A DNA stretch of 64,000 nt, from assembly GCA_008828725.1 (NCBI GenBank), contig MEHQ01001746.1:327024-391023 (forward strand). Reading direction: 5' to 3'. The DNA is from Saccharina japonica (taxonomy: Eukaryota > Sar > Phaeophyceae > Laminariales > Laminariaceae). Shown in pieces: positions 21,790 through 33,679 of this stretch. The position numbers and the translations under genes were made by a program. The notes beneath the pieces were generated by a model. It saw only the letters and a list, made by a program, of their open reading frames with translations. It had not been told where the DNA came from and made no database searches. How positions within the stretch are numbered: position 1 is the stretch's first letter; each line of letters begins with the position of its first letter.

Positions 21790-24478
21790 CAAGACTACTG
21801 AACCTCGCCCCCTGGTGCGCCGTCTACGTCACTCCATCCCTCCATCCGCCCGTACAAACGACGGGGGCAGGCTTCGTTTGGCTAATTCATTGTGTAGTCG
21901 ACGCGAACGTTGATACTGTCTCCTTTCGTATTGTTCCAATCTCTACAGGTACACCGCATCCCGAGTTATGTCTAGTGCCCCCCGCTGTTCGGAACGCTCC
22001 AATCAAAAAGTAACACAATGCAGGCACAACGACGTTAACATGTCCCCACCCTCCCAGCGTCCGCCGCATATTACACTCTTCTTGAACTCAACCGACAACA
22101 AACCTAATATGATGGCAAGAATGGCCGAAACAACCGCCAACCACCCAGGCGACAAGATTGAGGCATGACGCCAATGACTTGTGGGCCTCGTCTCTTAGAG
22201 GCAAACCATAATAACTTCGACAACCGCATCAAACAAGTCAACCCTCGCAAGGAGCAAATAATACCACGGCAGCCCCGCGTAAGGCGCGGGGGGACAATAT
22301 AAAAAACACGCACCTTGTGGCGTTCGTTCGATGAGTCTGCTACATTATGCACATACTGCAACAAATAGACGCCCGTGACGTAAACCTCAACTAGTCCAGG
22401 CGACCGGTAAATTACAGCATCAACGCCATACGTACACATGTATCGAAGGACTGATATGCCCAGCGTCCTCCGCTGACTTCATCAATCGAACCTTGGCCAC
22501 AGGAACCCGCGACAGCAAACAGCAGCATGTGGGCCGAGTCTGGGCCAACGCGCATACATGTGGCCACGGTCGGTCAAAGTTCCACCAGCCAAAGCCGATT
22601 GCGTGCTACTTACATCTCGTCCACAGCAACCACTTTTTTCGGGTCGTCCAAGTTCGAACCAAACCGCAACCGACAACAACGTGGTCCCCACACTAACCGA
22701 GTCAGCATCAACGCATTACCGATTTATCATGATCTGCGTCACACCTAACCATTTCAACGTCCGCCCATAAGTGAACCGCGACGAGAACGAAACCCGCCTC
22801 CATAGCCTCAGCAAGCGCAGGTATGGCCGAATATGATAATCAAGAACGCATGTAAGCAATCAATGATATACCCTCACCCCCCCCCCCCCACCCCCCCGAC
22901 GTCTACCTGTGGTTGTAGTAAACACATCGACGGCGTCACGCACACAAAGGATTGTCGTCCAGGGAATGGGTTGAGCCAAGGATACGTACACGAAAGCTTG
23001 AAACGAAAACAATGCCGCCACGTATCACTGTGCACTATGTACTCAGTTATTACCTGCAATATACAAGAAATATCTCACGAGACTACACTACAACGTATGA
23101 AGGACAAAAAAAAACATGATCCCAGCGTAGATCACGGGCTAGTACATAAGACAAATTAAAAACCCACAAAATACGGAATGCACGGGGCGTATACCGCGAG
23201 GCGAGGCTAACGGATGTTATGATTGGCAATGCCGTACACCATACATCCTTCGTACCCAGTACTTAGGTAACCGCAATCCACGAGCCCGTTGTTTATACAA
23301 CTCTACAAAAACGCGCATGCTACCAGCGGCATATGCCATGGACGCACGGAGAAGAAACACGACACCGTCCCAGCGTCAATCATTCAAGAAGCAGTACTTA
23401 CATCACCAAGCGTCAAACTAACCCCACCCTCTACCCCGCACGACCACAGGAATGCGCCACTATCGGCGAGGATAGTATTAATGCGTCAAGAAAAGAACAA
23501 CAATATACCTTCCCTGCGCCCACCCCTCAGCACGAAGTAGCCCGGCGAATAAACGGAGCTAACTAACGACATAATACCACGAACAACCTACCTTATTATG
23601 GAAGCCTACTGTCGTAGAATCCCAAAGGTCCCAAGTGATGTGGTAGCTTTGACCCGCTACCGAGGGCTGCACGCTTTCTTCCTTATGTTTATTAGATTTG
23701 CCATCTGTACGTAATATATTAACTACTTGAGCTAGTGGGGATTAATTAATTTAGCGAAAGAGGGAGAAGAATATGCAGAGTCGACGAAAACCATAATAAA
23801 TCAATTACTCCCGGGCTCACGACCGGAACTCAAAATAAACCTCCGGTTTGAAACGGTACGAAGCGGGAAGACGCTACTATGACATCCTCCCAGTGTCGAA
23901 CACAGAGGCCAGCACTCGCTAACACTAGCATAACCGAAAGCCACTTACACGGAATTAACAGGCAATACCGCGAGTCGACTCGAATGTCGAAACTTAGGCT
24001 ACTTCCTTCGCCACAATAAAACAGTACTCACGTGCCCAACGCAAAGCCGGCCGCAACAACACCCCACATGAAACGCACATGCAAGCACCTTCTTGTAGAG
24101 GCTAAATAGCCACAACCTCATGTAACCAATAACCACTTACGCCCTTTCCATCTTCCCGAAAACGGACCAACCGCACCAACTCGACACAACGGCAGTCCAG
24201 CCTCCCAGCGTCAACCATATTTCACTTTCCCCCAAACGCCAAAATTCACCGAAGTTGCACCAGGAGCCGAGAGTCAGCGCGGACAACACGAGTGAGACTT
24301 TACACAACGGCAGGCACTAACGGCGCCCCCCACGTCCTTACGCTTTACAAATAACCATGCGCCCCACCGACACACTGCAAACAGGCGTAGGCCTGCAGAG
24401 GCAATAGCCACCACATTTGCGACGCCCCTCACAGCGTCCAGCATTCCCCCAGCTTAACCGCCAAGCACCAGGCAAAAG
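21790..24478. other. A+C-rich strand-asymmetric block, left part
   Basis: The + strand is strikingly poor in G and T runs, and motifs such as CCCAGCGTC recur irregularly (about 22036, 22453, 23370, 24207). There is no ORF of note. The same composition resumes after the hAT element, from 26871 to about 27560, indicating one older block split by the insertion. Confidence 0.5.
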
Positions 24479-24486
24479 GTGAGAAG
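24479..24486 (+). repeat. Target site duplication of hAT element, left
   Basis: GTGAGAAG, identical to 26863-26870. Confidence 0.9.
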
Positions 24487-24926
24487 TAGAGATGGGCACC
24501 GGATAGAGAAAAAACCGGTTAACCACGGTTTTTGGAAACCCATCAGGCGTGTGTGATTAGTCGGTTTTTCAAAATAAAAACTGGCGGTTTTTGAGGTCCG
24601 GTTAAACGGTTAACCGGTTAACCGGTTAAACCGGAAAACCGGATAACCCATCTACACTAAAACGTGCCAGTGAACGTGACAACGTCAACGCTGGTTGATC
24701 CGACGTCTATTGTACCGACTCTAGAACGTAGCAACTACTGCAGCAATTAACAAGGCGACCATACGTGGGCGTGGGGAGAGAGAGGGTGGTAGCCTGAAAG
24801 TCGGTGGACCCACTGCGGCACAGGCCCCTCCCCTCTCCCCGCACACCCAACACTACCCAACACTCGCACACACCAAACACACACCACCCATCTCTGCTCG
24901 CAAGTCCAACACACCACCACTCTAAC

Positions 24927-25265
24927 ATGAGCCAAGAGGTGGTTGTAGTCGATGACGTGGCTGCGGCAAACGACGACAGCAGTAGCGCAGACGAGCCAAT
25001 ATTTGCCGGTTCGGACCCCAGACGAGCCAATCTTTGTGTTGAGTATTTAAACGGTTGGAGCATATTCGAAATGCAGTTTGTTTTTAATTTAATTTGTGAC
25101 AGTTACTTTCCAGTTCAACTGGCGGGAGCGTTCACACTCAACGGCCTTCTAGACAAAAGCCTTGTACACAGGTGTTTTTCCCCTTGTACACCCCTTCTAC
25201 CCACCTTCTCGTGCCTTCGTTTACAGTTTGCGGGTCAGGATATTTTGATTTTGCAGAAGGTTTGA
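24927..25265 (+). CDS. Short ORF inside the hAT element
   Basis: 112 codons starting MSQEVVVVDDVAAANDDSSS, then ADEPIFAGSDPRRANLCVEY. It has an acidic N-terminus and no recognisable transposase domain. It could be the remaining 5' end of a transposase ORF or a chance frame; position is the only link. Confidence 0.3.
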   Translation: MSQEVVVVDDVAAANDDSSSADEPIFAGSDPRRANLCVEYLNGWSIFEMQFVFNLICDSYFPVQLAGAFTLNGLLDKSLVHRCFSPCTPLLPTFSCLRLQFAGQDILILQKV

Positions 25266-25637
25266 GTCGTGTCAGGTAGACTAACGAGCAGGGCGACTGC
25301 TGCTTGTACTCGTCGCACGACGCTATAGCCCTGATTGTTTGTGCAGTTTCGGGAGCATGCAGTGTGCGGGTCTGGTTGTAGTGGTTTCGCTGACAATCGA
25401 CGTGACGCTTTTCCAAGTAGTACTGTAGTACCAGGTGATACAATATAAATACTTCGTATATATAAATATATCTGGTTGATCAACATCACTATTCCATCTC
25501 AAAGAGGCGCAGTTGCGAACACAACCATTATTAACGCACTTGTGTGATGGGGCATCTGTTGTTGGTATTCAGTCTCCCAACCACTTGGCTCCACGCTACG
25601 TAGCCTCTTCAAGTCCCTTGGCTTTTTGCATCGCAGT

Positions 25638-25760
25638 GTTATAAGGACTACCCTGGGCTGGGTAATCGATCGATCTTTTACCCCTATAGCTCAGCAGGTA
25701 ATACCTCCACAATTGACGTCGTCGAGGACACGGGTTCGAATCTCACTTCGAACGTTTCTT
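25638..25760 (+). repeat. tRNA-like SINE fragment with A and B boxes (SINE family 2)
   Basis: TAGCTCAGCAGG (25687) matches the pol III A box and GGTTCGAATCT (25733) the B box. The leader GTGTTATAAGGACTACCCTG recurs at 25901. T-arm pairing is poor, so it is a tRNA-derived repeat rather than a tRNA. Confidence 0.6.
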
Positions 25761-25900
25761 TTTTCAGAAACGCTTGCGCGTGCGTCCCCAAATAACACGT
25801 CTCCCTGGTTCCCCAGGTATTGAAACGAAGCGGGTAGGTCAACGTACGGCCGTATACGGTACAGACGTCCCAAATATCCAGCCGTTCAGAGGAGGAGAGA

Positions 25901-25980
25901 GTGTTATAAGGATTACCCTGGGCTGGGTAATCGATCGATATGTTACCCCTATAGCTCAGCAGGTAATACTTCCACAGCAG
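25901..25980 (+). repeat. SINE family 2, truncated second copy
   Basis: Near-identical to 25638-25715 (leader plus A box TAGCTCAGCAGG) and then diverges before the B box. Confidence 0.6.
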
Positions 25981-26862
25981 CGTGCATTGTTTTCTCTATA
26001 TTTGCCTTTCCCTTCCAGCTTCCGTCTTTTGGATTTCGTTTTATTTCGGCACCTTCACACCACGGTTAGCTTACATGGCTTTCGTCTTCATCGTAACCCG
26101 CTTGCTGTTGGCATATCGAGGCTTTTTCTTCTCGTCTGGCGTGCTTGTCTCACGCGTGAGGCGTTGAAGCCTCATTACGAGGTGGGGAAGATTTGTGTCC
26201 TCACTTATTATTTGTTTCGAATAGCCGCACCTTCGACCCCCTTTCCGATTTCTGGGATGATATGATCATTTTATCGTCGTGGGATCTGCATGTACGACAA
26301 TTCAGGGTAGGCTAATGCGACGGTATCACGTAGCTATGAGCAATTACAATATGTATTATTACGAGTATATATAGATAGACAAAAGCGTACGAACGTGTAT
26401 GAGATCACGTGACGTGCTAGATACGGAAACATCTCCGTAGATCGTACATACATGCATGAAGATACATGGATAGTGGGATCAGCCTGGTACTTGGCTGGGC
26501 CCTACCTTCGTACTCCGTTCTTGTACCCTATCGAGCTCTACCATGAGATAAGCAACAACATAAACTTTACTATTAATAGGGAGAAGCGTGACCTGGCCAG
26601 CATCGACATTCCTGTGTCCTGTGATGAGGGTCTTACCTTCACACTTGGGGAGTGCGCAACAAGGGTGCAAAAACAAAATTCACCTACGTATGGTTTTCAA
26701 TATTATGGATGCTTCACCGCATCAAAACCGGTTAAACCGGTTTTCGGTTAACCGGTTAAAACCGGCTGAAAAAAACCGGTTAAACCGGTTTTTTGGTTTT
26801 GAGAATAACGCCTCCTATCCGGTTTTCGGTTTTTCGAATATGCCATCCGGTGCCCATCTCTA

Positions 26863-26870
26863 GTGAGAAG
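26863..26870 (+). repeat. Target site duplication of hAT element, right
   Basis: GTGAGAAG, identical to 24479-24486. Confidence 0.9.
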
Positions 26871-27560
26871 ACGTTAAAACAATACCCCCCCCCCTTAAAG
26901 CCACAACAAACTAAGTCCATAAATACACCAATCACGATGGTTTCCACTGATAGGGTAGGAACAGGCTACGGCGTACAGAGGAAACCATCAACCGTTTAAT
27001 GGCACCGACATAAATACACCCCCCGTCAGCGTCCAACCCCCACATGCTGGCTTAAGTGTCATTAACCAGACGCCGTTCACCAAACGCAATCCGAGCTGGG
27101 AAGACGATAACACAACACACCCCCAGCACCAACCACGGGGTTACAGACATAACAAAAGGCTACAACAAATAAACTAAAAATAACACAAGTGGCACCATGT
27201 GACTCTAGGCGAAGACAGGTAACAATCCTGACAAGGACACCCACCACTCCCAAATGCTACCCAACTACAAACTCGTCAGCAAAACAACCTAACCAAACGC
27301 CAACCAAAGCGCTTCGGCCTATTCGTTTCAAGTTGGTAACGTCTTTGACCCCGTCTCAAAAAGGACGCGTGGTCAATGGCCCAGACTACCGAAACGACAA
27401 TGCACTTCAATGCCTTGGGGCGTATAGCCTTACATTGACCACAGCATGACCATCATTGTCTAAGTCCACAGCTTAAACCAAGACCCAAACCCCGCCCTCC
27501 TCGACGAGGCACCTCTCGGACGGCGCATAAAGCACGTACGCTATTGTAGGGTTAAAAATG
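26871..27560. other. A+C-rich strand-asymmetric block, right part
   Basis: Continuation of 21790-24478 after the hAT insertion, with the same base bias and no gene. Confidence 0.5.
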
Positions 27561-28000
27561 TTTGGCCTCCAGTACTGCGCAAAGTGTTTCTCTTACTTTT
27601 CCTTCTGCGTAGATGCGGGCTTTTTGTGTTTGTCGACGGCTGCGGTGACTGTACTGTCCTGAGGGCAGCATTTATTGTCGTGGCAGACGTCCACAATCTT
27701 CAGCCACCCGTTCCACCTGAAAGTGGACAGCAAAGCACGCAAGGCATCGAAGAGCTATGCATTCTTAGTGCTATGCGCACGGAGCACACTAGGGCCGGTG
27801 GTCCCATAGGACGTCGTTACCGCATGCAAACATTGGGCTGGCGGTTGACCGGTGCTGTTTGGAACCCCCTATCCTCACTCTTTCACACTCCCTAGCCCAA
27901 CACAAACATCTTATTGCGGCGTACGGCATGCGGCAACATGAATGGGTTAGGTTGGAGAGTTCAATATCGTGTCGCGAAACCATGGACAGGTGGGCAAAAC

Positions 28001-28420
28001 TCATACATACCTGTTGACCGTCGCCAACGGGCACAGGGGTGGCACACCAGGGACTGTCGATACGGTGAGAAGACGAGTTATTCGCAGCCTCTTGCCGTTG
28101 CCTTTCTTTCTGGTATCCTTTAACAAAACCAGCGCCCGGCTCCAGGCCCTCAACCTAGCCACCGTCTTACTGTCTTTGAAGGCAGCGAGGCAGCGAAGAA
28201 AGTCTTGCAGGGGCTCGTCCGGGTCTTCTTGCCCCGCTTTCCCAGCGCCTTCGTCGGTCGTGTCGGTTGACTCCGCGTCCTGGGGCGAAGTTAGGTCTTC
28301 CGGAAGGAGGGTCATGGGAAGTGAACGACCGTGGCGGGAAAGGTGTTGAGATAAATGGATTCGACTAAGGACGGGACGACGAACTGGGTCTGGTGCGCCA
28401 TTGATTGGTTATCGCGGTAG
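28001..28420 (-). CDS. Unassigned minus-strand exon-like ORF
   Basis: Two overlapping minus frames look coding. One starts MAHQTQFVVPSLVESIYLNT at about 28410 and stops near 28320. The next is open from there, reading MTLLPEDLTSPQDAESTDTT, then GQEDPDEPLQDFLRCLAAF, and reaches a donor-like AAAGACA/GTAAGA near 28165. Either a frameshifted pseudogene or two pieces of a spliced gene. The family was not recognised. Confidence 0.35.
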
Positions 28421-28424
28421 TCGC

Positions 28425-28475
28425 CGCAAGTTTCCAGGGAAGCATCCACGGCTCTCGTGGAAGCTTCCGCAACAG
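28425..28475. repeat. Small GGAAGCTTCC outlier
   Basis: Contains TTTCCAGGGAAGCATCC and GTGGAAGCTTCCGC, isolated from the two main arrays. Confidence 0.6.
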
Positions 28476-28814
28476 GCACGGCATCGTCCCGTACAACGCG
28501 GGAGTTACTGCGTGGTATGCTTCGTAGAGAGCACAGCGCTGGTGTGGTTCCACACTGCGCGTTGCACGGTTGTTGTATTCCTTCATTGTGCTCGATTCAC
28601 GTTTTCGTCATCGGGATGGGCCCACTTTGGGTGAGACGGTGTACAAAGAGGGGTTGGGGGACGAAGTCATGGATGGTTCCCAAGCAACCGTGGGTGATTG
28701 ACGTCATTTATTCGGAAGCCTCGTCGTGAGCAGACACTTTGAAATGGACGGGCGATTTTATGTTTACTTTAATGGACTCCCACGGACAACAGGCATCATT
28801 GTACAGATTTTCCG

Positions 28815-29590
28815 TGTACATTGGAGTAAAGTAAGGTGTTTCGAGATAGAACACGTCATGTACTTCGTGTACTCTGGGTATTTCGGGGTTCGATCCTCCT
28901 CGATAATGCTCGTACTCAGAGTATTTCGGGTATGCAAAGCTGTCGATACTGGTTGTACTCGGAGTATTTCGGGGTTCGATACTCCGCGATACCGCTCGTA
29001 CTCTGAAAACTTCGGGTACGCAAAACTGCCGATACTGCTTGTACCCGGAGTAATTCGGGGTTCGATATTCTGGAACACTGCTGTTTACCGAGTGTTCGGG
29101 GGTTCGATACTCTGGAATGTTTTATATACTCCACGTATTTAGGGGTCCTGTACTCCTCGTGCTTTGAGTACTCCGGGTATTTCGGCATTTCGTACTGCAA
29201 ATACTTCCAGTACTCGGAGTGTTTCAGGGTTTCATACTCCGGGTTACAAGCAATACTCGGTGCATGTCGGGGTTATATACTCCGAGGTACTCCGGATTAG
29301 AGTATTACTCGGGAGTGTTTCACTCGAATGCTGATGTATTTCGGTGCTCACTACTCCCGATGCTCGGAGTACTCCGAGTAATTTAGATGTTTGTACTCAT
29401 GGTACTGGTTGTGCTCGAGGGTGAGTACGGCTCATTCTACCAGTACTTGGAGTATTTGGGCCTACTGTACTGGTAATACTCCCAAGTACTCCAAGTACTT
29501 AGGCCACCAGTACTCTAATACTCTCAGTACTCAGAGTACGAAAACTAATCGATACTCCGAATACGCTCGGAGTGTCGAGTAAACTCCGAG
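28815..29590. repeat. Degenerate GTACTC-rich tandem repeat
   Basis: Repeated GTACTCGGAGTATTTCGGGG and TTCGATACTCC motifs with irregular spacing. The end part (29440-29590) matches 50900-51010 and 51330-51430 (CAGTACTCTAATACTCTCAG). Confidence 0.7.
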
Positions 29591-29655
29591 CATGTGCGCA
29601 AGTATTGTCAATGCTATTTGGTACCATGTGTCCATATACATGTCGCTATCGTAAG

Positions 29656-30874
29656 CTACATACTGTGCATTTTTTTGTTTGACGATCGTATGAAACGAAA
29701 TCCCAACTTCAGTATTTGCAAGACCGTGAGTTCGAAACCACACGCCCAACACAGAACAATTAAAATTGTACGTATACAATGACATGCTTGTTCAAGGACT
29801 AGGCGTGTTTCGGGTATGAACACCCGGGACATGGACGTGTGCACCATTGGGCACGTGCCGGGACTATCGGCATAAATGAGCGCAAAACACACAATGTCAA
29901 CGGCCGTAACAACACAATTATCTGCGAACAAATCACTGCTGGCCTCGCCTTCCCCGCCGTGGGACGAACCGGGACCCGCACTTCCGGAGGCGCTGCCGCT
30001 ACCGGACACGCTCACATCTACATGGGTGGGTGGAATAGCCCCTGCGCCCCTCGGTACGGGAAGGTGTGGCGACGCTACACCAAGCGTCGCCCACCCCTGA
30101 TGCCCTGTAACTGTCCCGCCGCCGTACCCGGGGTGGAAGCTATGGTGGTGCCCTTGCTGCGGAAGCATCCCTGCATGTGGCCATGGCCCTTGCTCGAAGC
30201 CTTGATGGGGGAACCCGGGGTGTGGCTGCCTTGGAACGCGGGGTGGATACAGGTCATCAAACCCGGGAGGTTTGAACCCCCCAGGTCTGCGCGCGGAGGA
30301 GGGGTGCACGCCGGACGTCGAGGCTCCTCCCGAGCCGCCCAGAACGCTGTTCGCCTCGGCGTTATTAGTGCTGTTCGGGAAGTGTCCGCTGGGCGACCAC
30401 TGGCCATGCCATCCTCTCGCATGACCGTAGACTCCGGGGCCGTCGTGGGCGGGGCGAGCCCCATCGGTAGGCGAGTGGGCGTCGCGCAGGTTGCTGGGCG
30501 AGCGCTGGCGAGGCCGTCCGTCCCAATGCCCGTAGACGTCGGGGGCGCCGAGGGCGGGGCGAGCCGCCAGATGAGCTGGCAGAGCGTAGGTCTCCGGGCG
30601 TTGACTCGCCATGCGGACGACTGCGTGGGAGCACAATGTTGTACCGGCCGTGTAGAGCACCGCTGGGCGTTGATCCCTCTTCCAAGGCACTGGAAGACTT
30701 CAGTGTGCCCCTCTCTTCAGCTCGAACCCTCTCCATGATGGCGTTCATTTCGTCTTCGGTGTACATCTGATGGGCGGCATGGTGATATGATAGGAGCCGG
30801 CGGGAAGTTAGGTAGTGCGTGGTTTCTCGAGCACGGAATGTCGTGAGTTTGACGGTGCCTGGTGGGGTGTCTTT
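29656..30874 (-). pseudogene. Gly/Pro/His-rich ORF with overlapping frames
   Basis: One minus frame is open from 30874 and reads PPGTVKLTTFRARETTHYL, TSRRLLSYHHAAHQMYTEDE and MNAIMERVRAEERGTLKSSS. A second frame, open from 30690 to 29656, reads SGHFPNSTNNAEANSVLGG, GFDDLYPPRVPRQPHPGFPH and GSGSASGSAGPGSSHGGEGE. It carries an internal repeat (APDVYGHWDGRPRQRSPS / GPGVYGHARGWHGQWSPS) that favours it as coding. Joining them needs a frameshift or an intron between about 30650 and 30400. The family was not recognised; a gag-like protein is possible. Confidence 0.4.
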
Positions 30875-30879
30875 TCATG

Positions 30880-32250
30880 GGCAGCCTCGGTCTGTGCTAC
30901 CTACCTTATCGTTCGAGAAACAGCAGCGGCAATCACTCCTTAGTAAGTTGGATGTTATCATTTTCTTGCCCGTTGCGTTCGTGGGCTCGGCTTTTGGTGT
31001 TGTACATATTCCACTGTCGTTCTGCAAGACATCCTAGCGCCAGCTACAATGGTTCCAGCGAGTTATTATTTTTCCGTCGTCGTCGTCCTCTTCTCTCTTT
31101 CTAGAGAGCGAGAGATCAATGACCGGCGTGGCCCCTTTCGTCGCAGGCCAAGCCACGGGATAACCGTTTCCGATTGGAGACATAATCGGGGTTTTTTACT
31201 GTAGAAAAACGCTTTTTCGATCAAAGCTGTTTCCATTGAGAGCTGCAACGCCTAGCACCCGCGAGCAGCGGACACGAAGCAGTTTGAAACTCTAGTACCA
31301 ACCGATCCCAGGAAGAAAAAAATAAAACTGCATAATCGAACCGATTGACGATAGGGAAGGCATCCAGGCACACCCGACCGGATCGGAAACCGAGCTTGCG
31401 ATTGTTATCGTTCATGGATGGAAGCGATCAATACTTGCGGCTAGCACACGAAACCGAGTATAGCGTAAGCCCCGGCACTTGCCTTGGGCGTGCCGTGTTC
31501 GAAGTGCCCCCTGTTCTCCGCCGCAGGCGCGTTTTGGGCCACACTTGCCTTATGAACATGCCAGGGGTTTACAAGGCAGCCAAGTTTTGCGGGAGGGAGG
31601 TGGTTGAGAGACGATGGCAATGATGTACGTGGACGCGGATGCGGATATACAACGACGCCACTCACTTAAGGCTAACACACCAATAGCATTGATATAATTT
31701 CGCTAAGTCAGAAGCCGAGCGAAGTCGCTACGCGGAAGCTATAAATGGAACGAAGACGGACTGAACACAACGCGTGGTACTATCTCCCTCACTTCATAAA
31801 CTCTGATTCGGTCAAACCCTAGCGCCTGTTTCGATCCTCCGCGAAAAATAGATTCAATCCAACTCCTTGTTGCGTGAAGGGGCGCAAAACGGCCAGTGCA
31901 ATGGGAATTCTACCGTTCCCCTGCATGACCCTAAGCATGTTCCACCGGCTAGCACAACTACAACAAAACATGACCTTCGGGCGTTCTCTCCGTGGTGTTA
32001 AGCTATAGGACGAGCAGTGCTTACAACACGTCCATAAGCGATGCCCCCTGTAAAGCGCCCCAGAGTAAAACCAAATAAGCTGCTGCCCGTACTGTGGTCT
32101 CTTCTATGACCCATGCCATTTCGGTAGTGGCCGGGTCGTGTATAAGAAGCCCTACCCCATTTTAGAACTTCGACGTAAAATACAAATACACTACATGTAC
32201 GGACGGGCCACTGTCAAGACGAGCGAAGCTAATGCAAACAAAACAAAAAA
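30880..32250. other. No confirmed feature
   Basis: Mixed-composition DNA with short ORFs on both strands and no recognisable domain or repeat. Confidence 0.4.
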
Positions 32251-32254
32251 TTAC

Positions 32255-32695
32255 CTCGAGGCGAGCCTTTCGTTTTCCCTCTCTATGCGTTCGTTTCTCC
32301 TCTCTTCTCGCTGCTTTCGCCACCTCACCGGCCTCCCATATTTCCGTAGCATTCACAAGCCTGTCTTCGGCACTCCGTTTCGATCTCCGCTCCAGCTCAG
32401 CTTTCGTATGCGGTGACTCCAGCATGTTCGACACCGTCGGAATGCTTTTCTTAGTAGGCAGGCTACGTCCTCGGCCGGCGCGTGTACCCGTAGCTTGGAT
32501 CGCGTCGCCACCACGGCCGTCCTCCGCTGACATATCCGCTCCACAGCCCCGGCCCGGGCCCCGGCCTGGACCTTGACCCTGGCCCCGGCCTGGGGTCCGA
32601 CCCGGGCAACGACCTCCACCCCGACCCGTGCCCCGGCCTGGGGCTCGACCCGAGCTCTGGCCCCGTCCCCGACCCGGGGCAAGGCCAGTGAACAT
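32255..32695 (-). CDS. Arg/Gly-repeat exon with basic helical tail
   Basis: 147 codons ending in phase 0 at a donor (GAG/GTAATT). It begins MFTGLAPGRGRGQSSGRAPG, continues with PGRG-type repeats to about residue 50, then RGRSLPTKKSIPTVSNMLES and a charged helix (EIWEAGEVAKAARREEKRTH). An RG-rich head plus basic helix suggests nucleic-acid binding, but no family is recognised. The start codon is uncertain: an acceptor could precede it. Confidence 0.45.
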
Positions 32696-32769
32696 ACTTA
32701 ACAGCCTTGAAGGTGTAACTGCGATCTGTAGTCGAGGAGGCGAGAGGTTGCCTGCCGCGTCCTATGGTC

Positions 32770-33240
32770 TTTGTCTAAACATTCAAAAAGTTCTTTTTTT
32801 TTTACATCGGAGAGGAATCGAGACTTTTGGTCGTCTGTTTTCAACCCATTTAAGACGCTTCGCCGATGCCCGCCACATACCACCCAGCGAGAGGTGAGCA
32901 CTGTAGCACTAAGGTGGGCCGAACTCTCTAACCAGCGCGATCCGTTGAAATTTCATGACGCAGTCGCTGGGTTTGTCGATCGATGTCAAACATGAAAAAC
33001 GGTCTGTTTGTTTCCGATCGGCGAGGCATCAAGATTTATTGCCGTCTGTTTTCTACACACCAGTGGTCGAATGTTTTTTTACCAGACGCCTGACAGGCCG
33101 ACGCCACGTATCACCGACCAACGCGTGAGCACTATGGAACTAGGGTGGGTCGGAGCCTTTTACGAGCGTGATCAGTTCAGAGTTCATGACGGGGTCGTTG
33201 GGTTTGTCGATCAATGTCTCCCGAGGATTCTCATAAAAGA
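32770..33240 (+). repeat. Diverged ~230-bp tandem duplication with matching open frames
   Basis: The two halves share TTGGGTTTGTCGATC and a frame that reads REVSTVALRWAELSNQRD in one copy and QRVSTMELGWVGAFYERD in the other. Protein-level similarity exceeds what the DNA suggests, so it may be an old coding duplication. Confidence 0.35.
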
Positions 33241-33660
33241 CAAATCTCCAGGACCTGCCTGAACAGGAGTTTCATGAGTATTGTGCGGGCTTCGCCTGCG
33301 TAATTAAAGCCCCCGTGGAGCTGTCCCGTGCTATTAATCCGGTACCTGGATTACGCTGGGGGGGTGCTGTGCTGTAACCGGTGCTGAACCAACACGAACA
33401 AACATCTACGAAGTTGTGCCGTTTGATTTATTTCCTAACTAACAAACTAACAACAGCATACATACAGCAGCAGCACCAGCAGCTGTGGCGGCCGCAGAAA
33501 CAACAGCAACGGAACGGCAGCAACAACAGCAGCAACACTGTACGTTCGGCTTCGGTCTAGCGCTTGAACCCTCTGTACGGGTACTCGTAGCGGAAGTGTT
33601 GTGTAGGTGTGTCTCCTGGTTCCCCAACACGATGATAGATAGTGGTATTACTGGGCACGT
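33241..33660. other. No gene; CAG/CAA-rich microsatellite at about 33465-33540
   Basis: Imperfect CAGCAGCACCAGCAG and CAACAACAGCAGCAAC runs; nothing else recognised. Confidence 0.5.
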
Positions 33661-33679
33661 TTATATGAATAGTTGCACG

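Larger units (their letters stand above)
24487..26862. mobile_element. hAT-type DNA transposon, 2376 bp, non-autonomous
   Basis: Perfect 18-bp terminal inverted repeats (TAGAGATGGGCACCGGAT at 24487-24504; its reverse complement at 26845-26862) are flanked by a perfect 8-bp duplication, GTGAGAAG. TIRs beginning (C/T)AGRGNTGGGC and 8-bp duplications are the hallmarks of the hAT superfamily. Both ends carry clustered AACCGGTTAACCGGTT-type motifs (24518-24650 and 26725-26840), as expected for transposase-binding subterminal repeats. No full transposase is present. The inside holds a short ORF and two tRNA-like SINE pieces, so it is a deletion derivative or carrier. Confidence 0.93.

Noticed and set aside
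25681-25760. tRNA gene
   Set aside because: A and B boxes are present, but T-arm and acceptor pairing fail, and the sequence is part of a repeated block.
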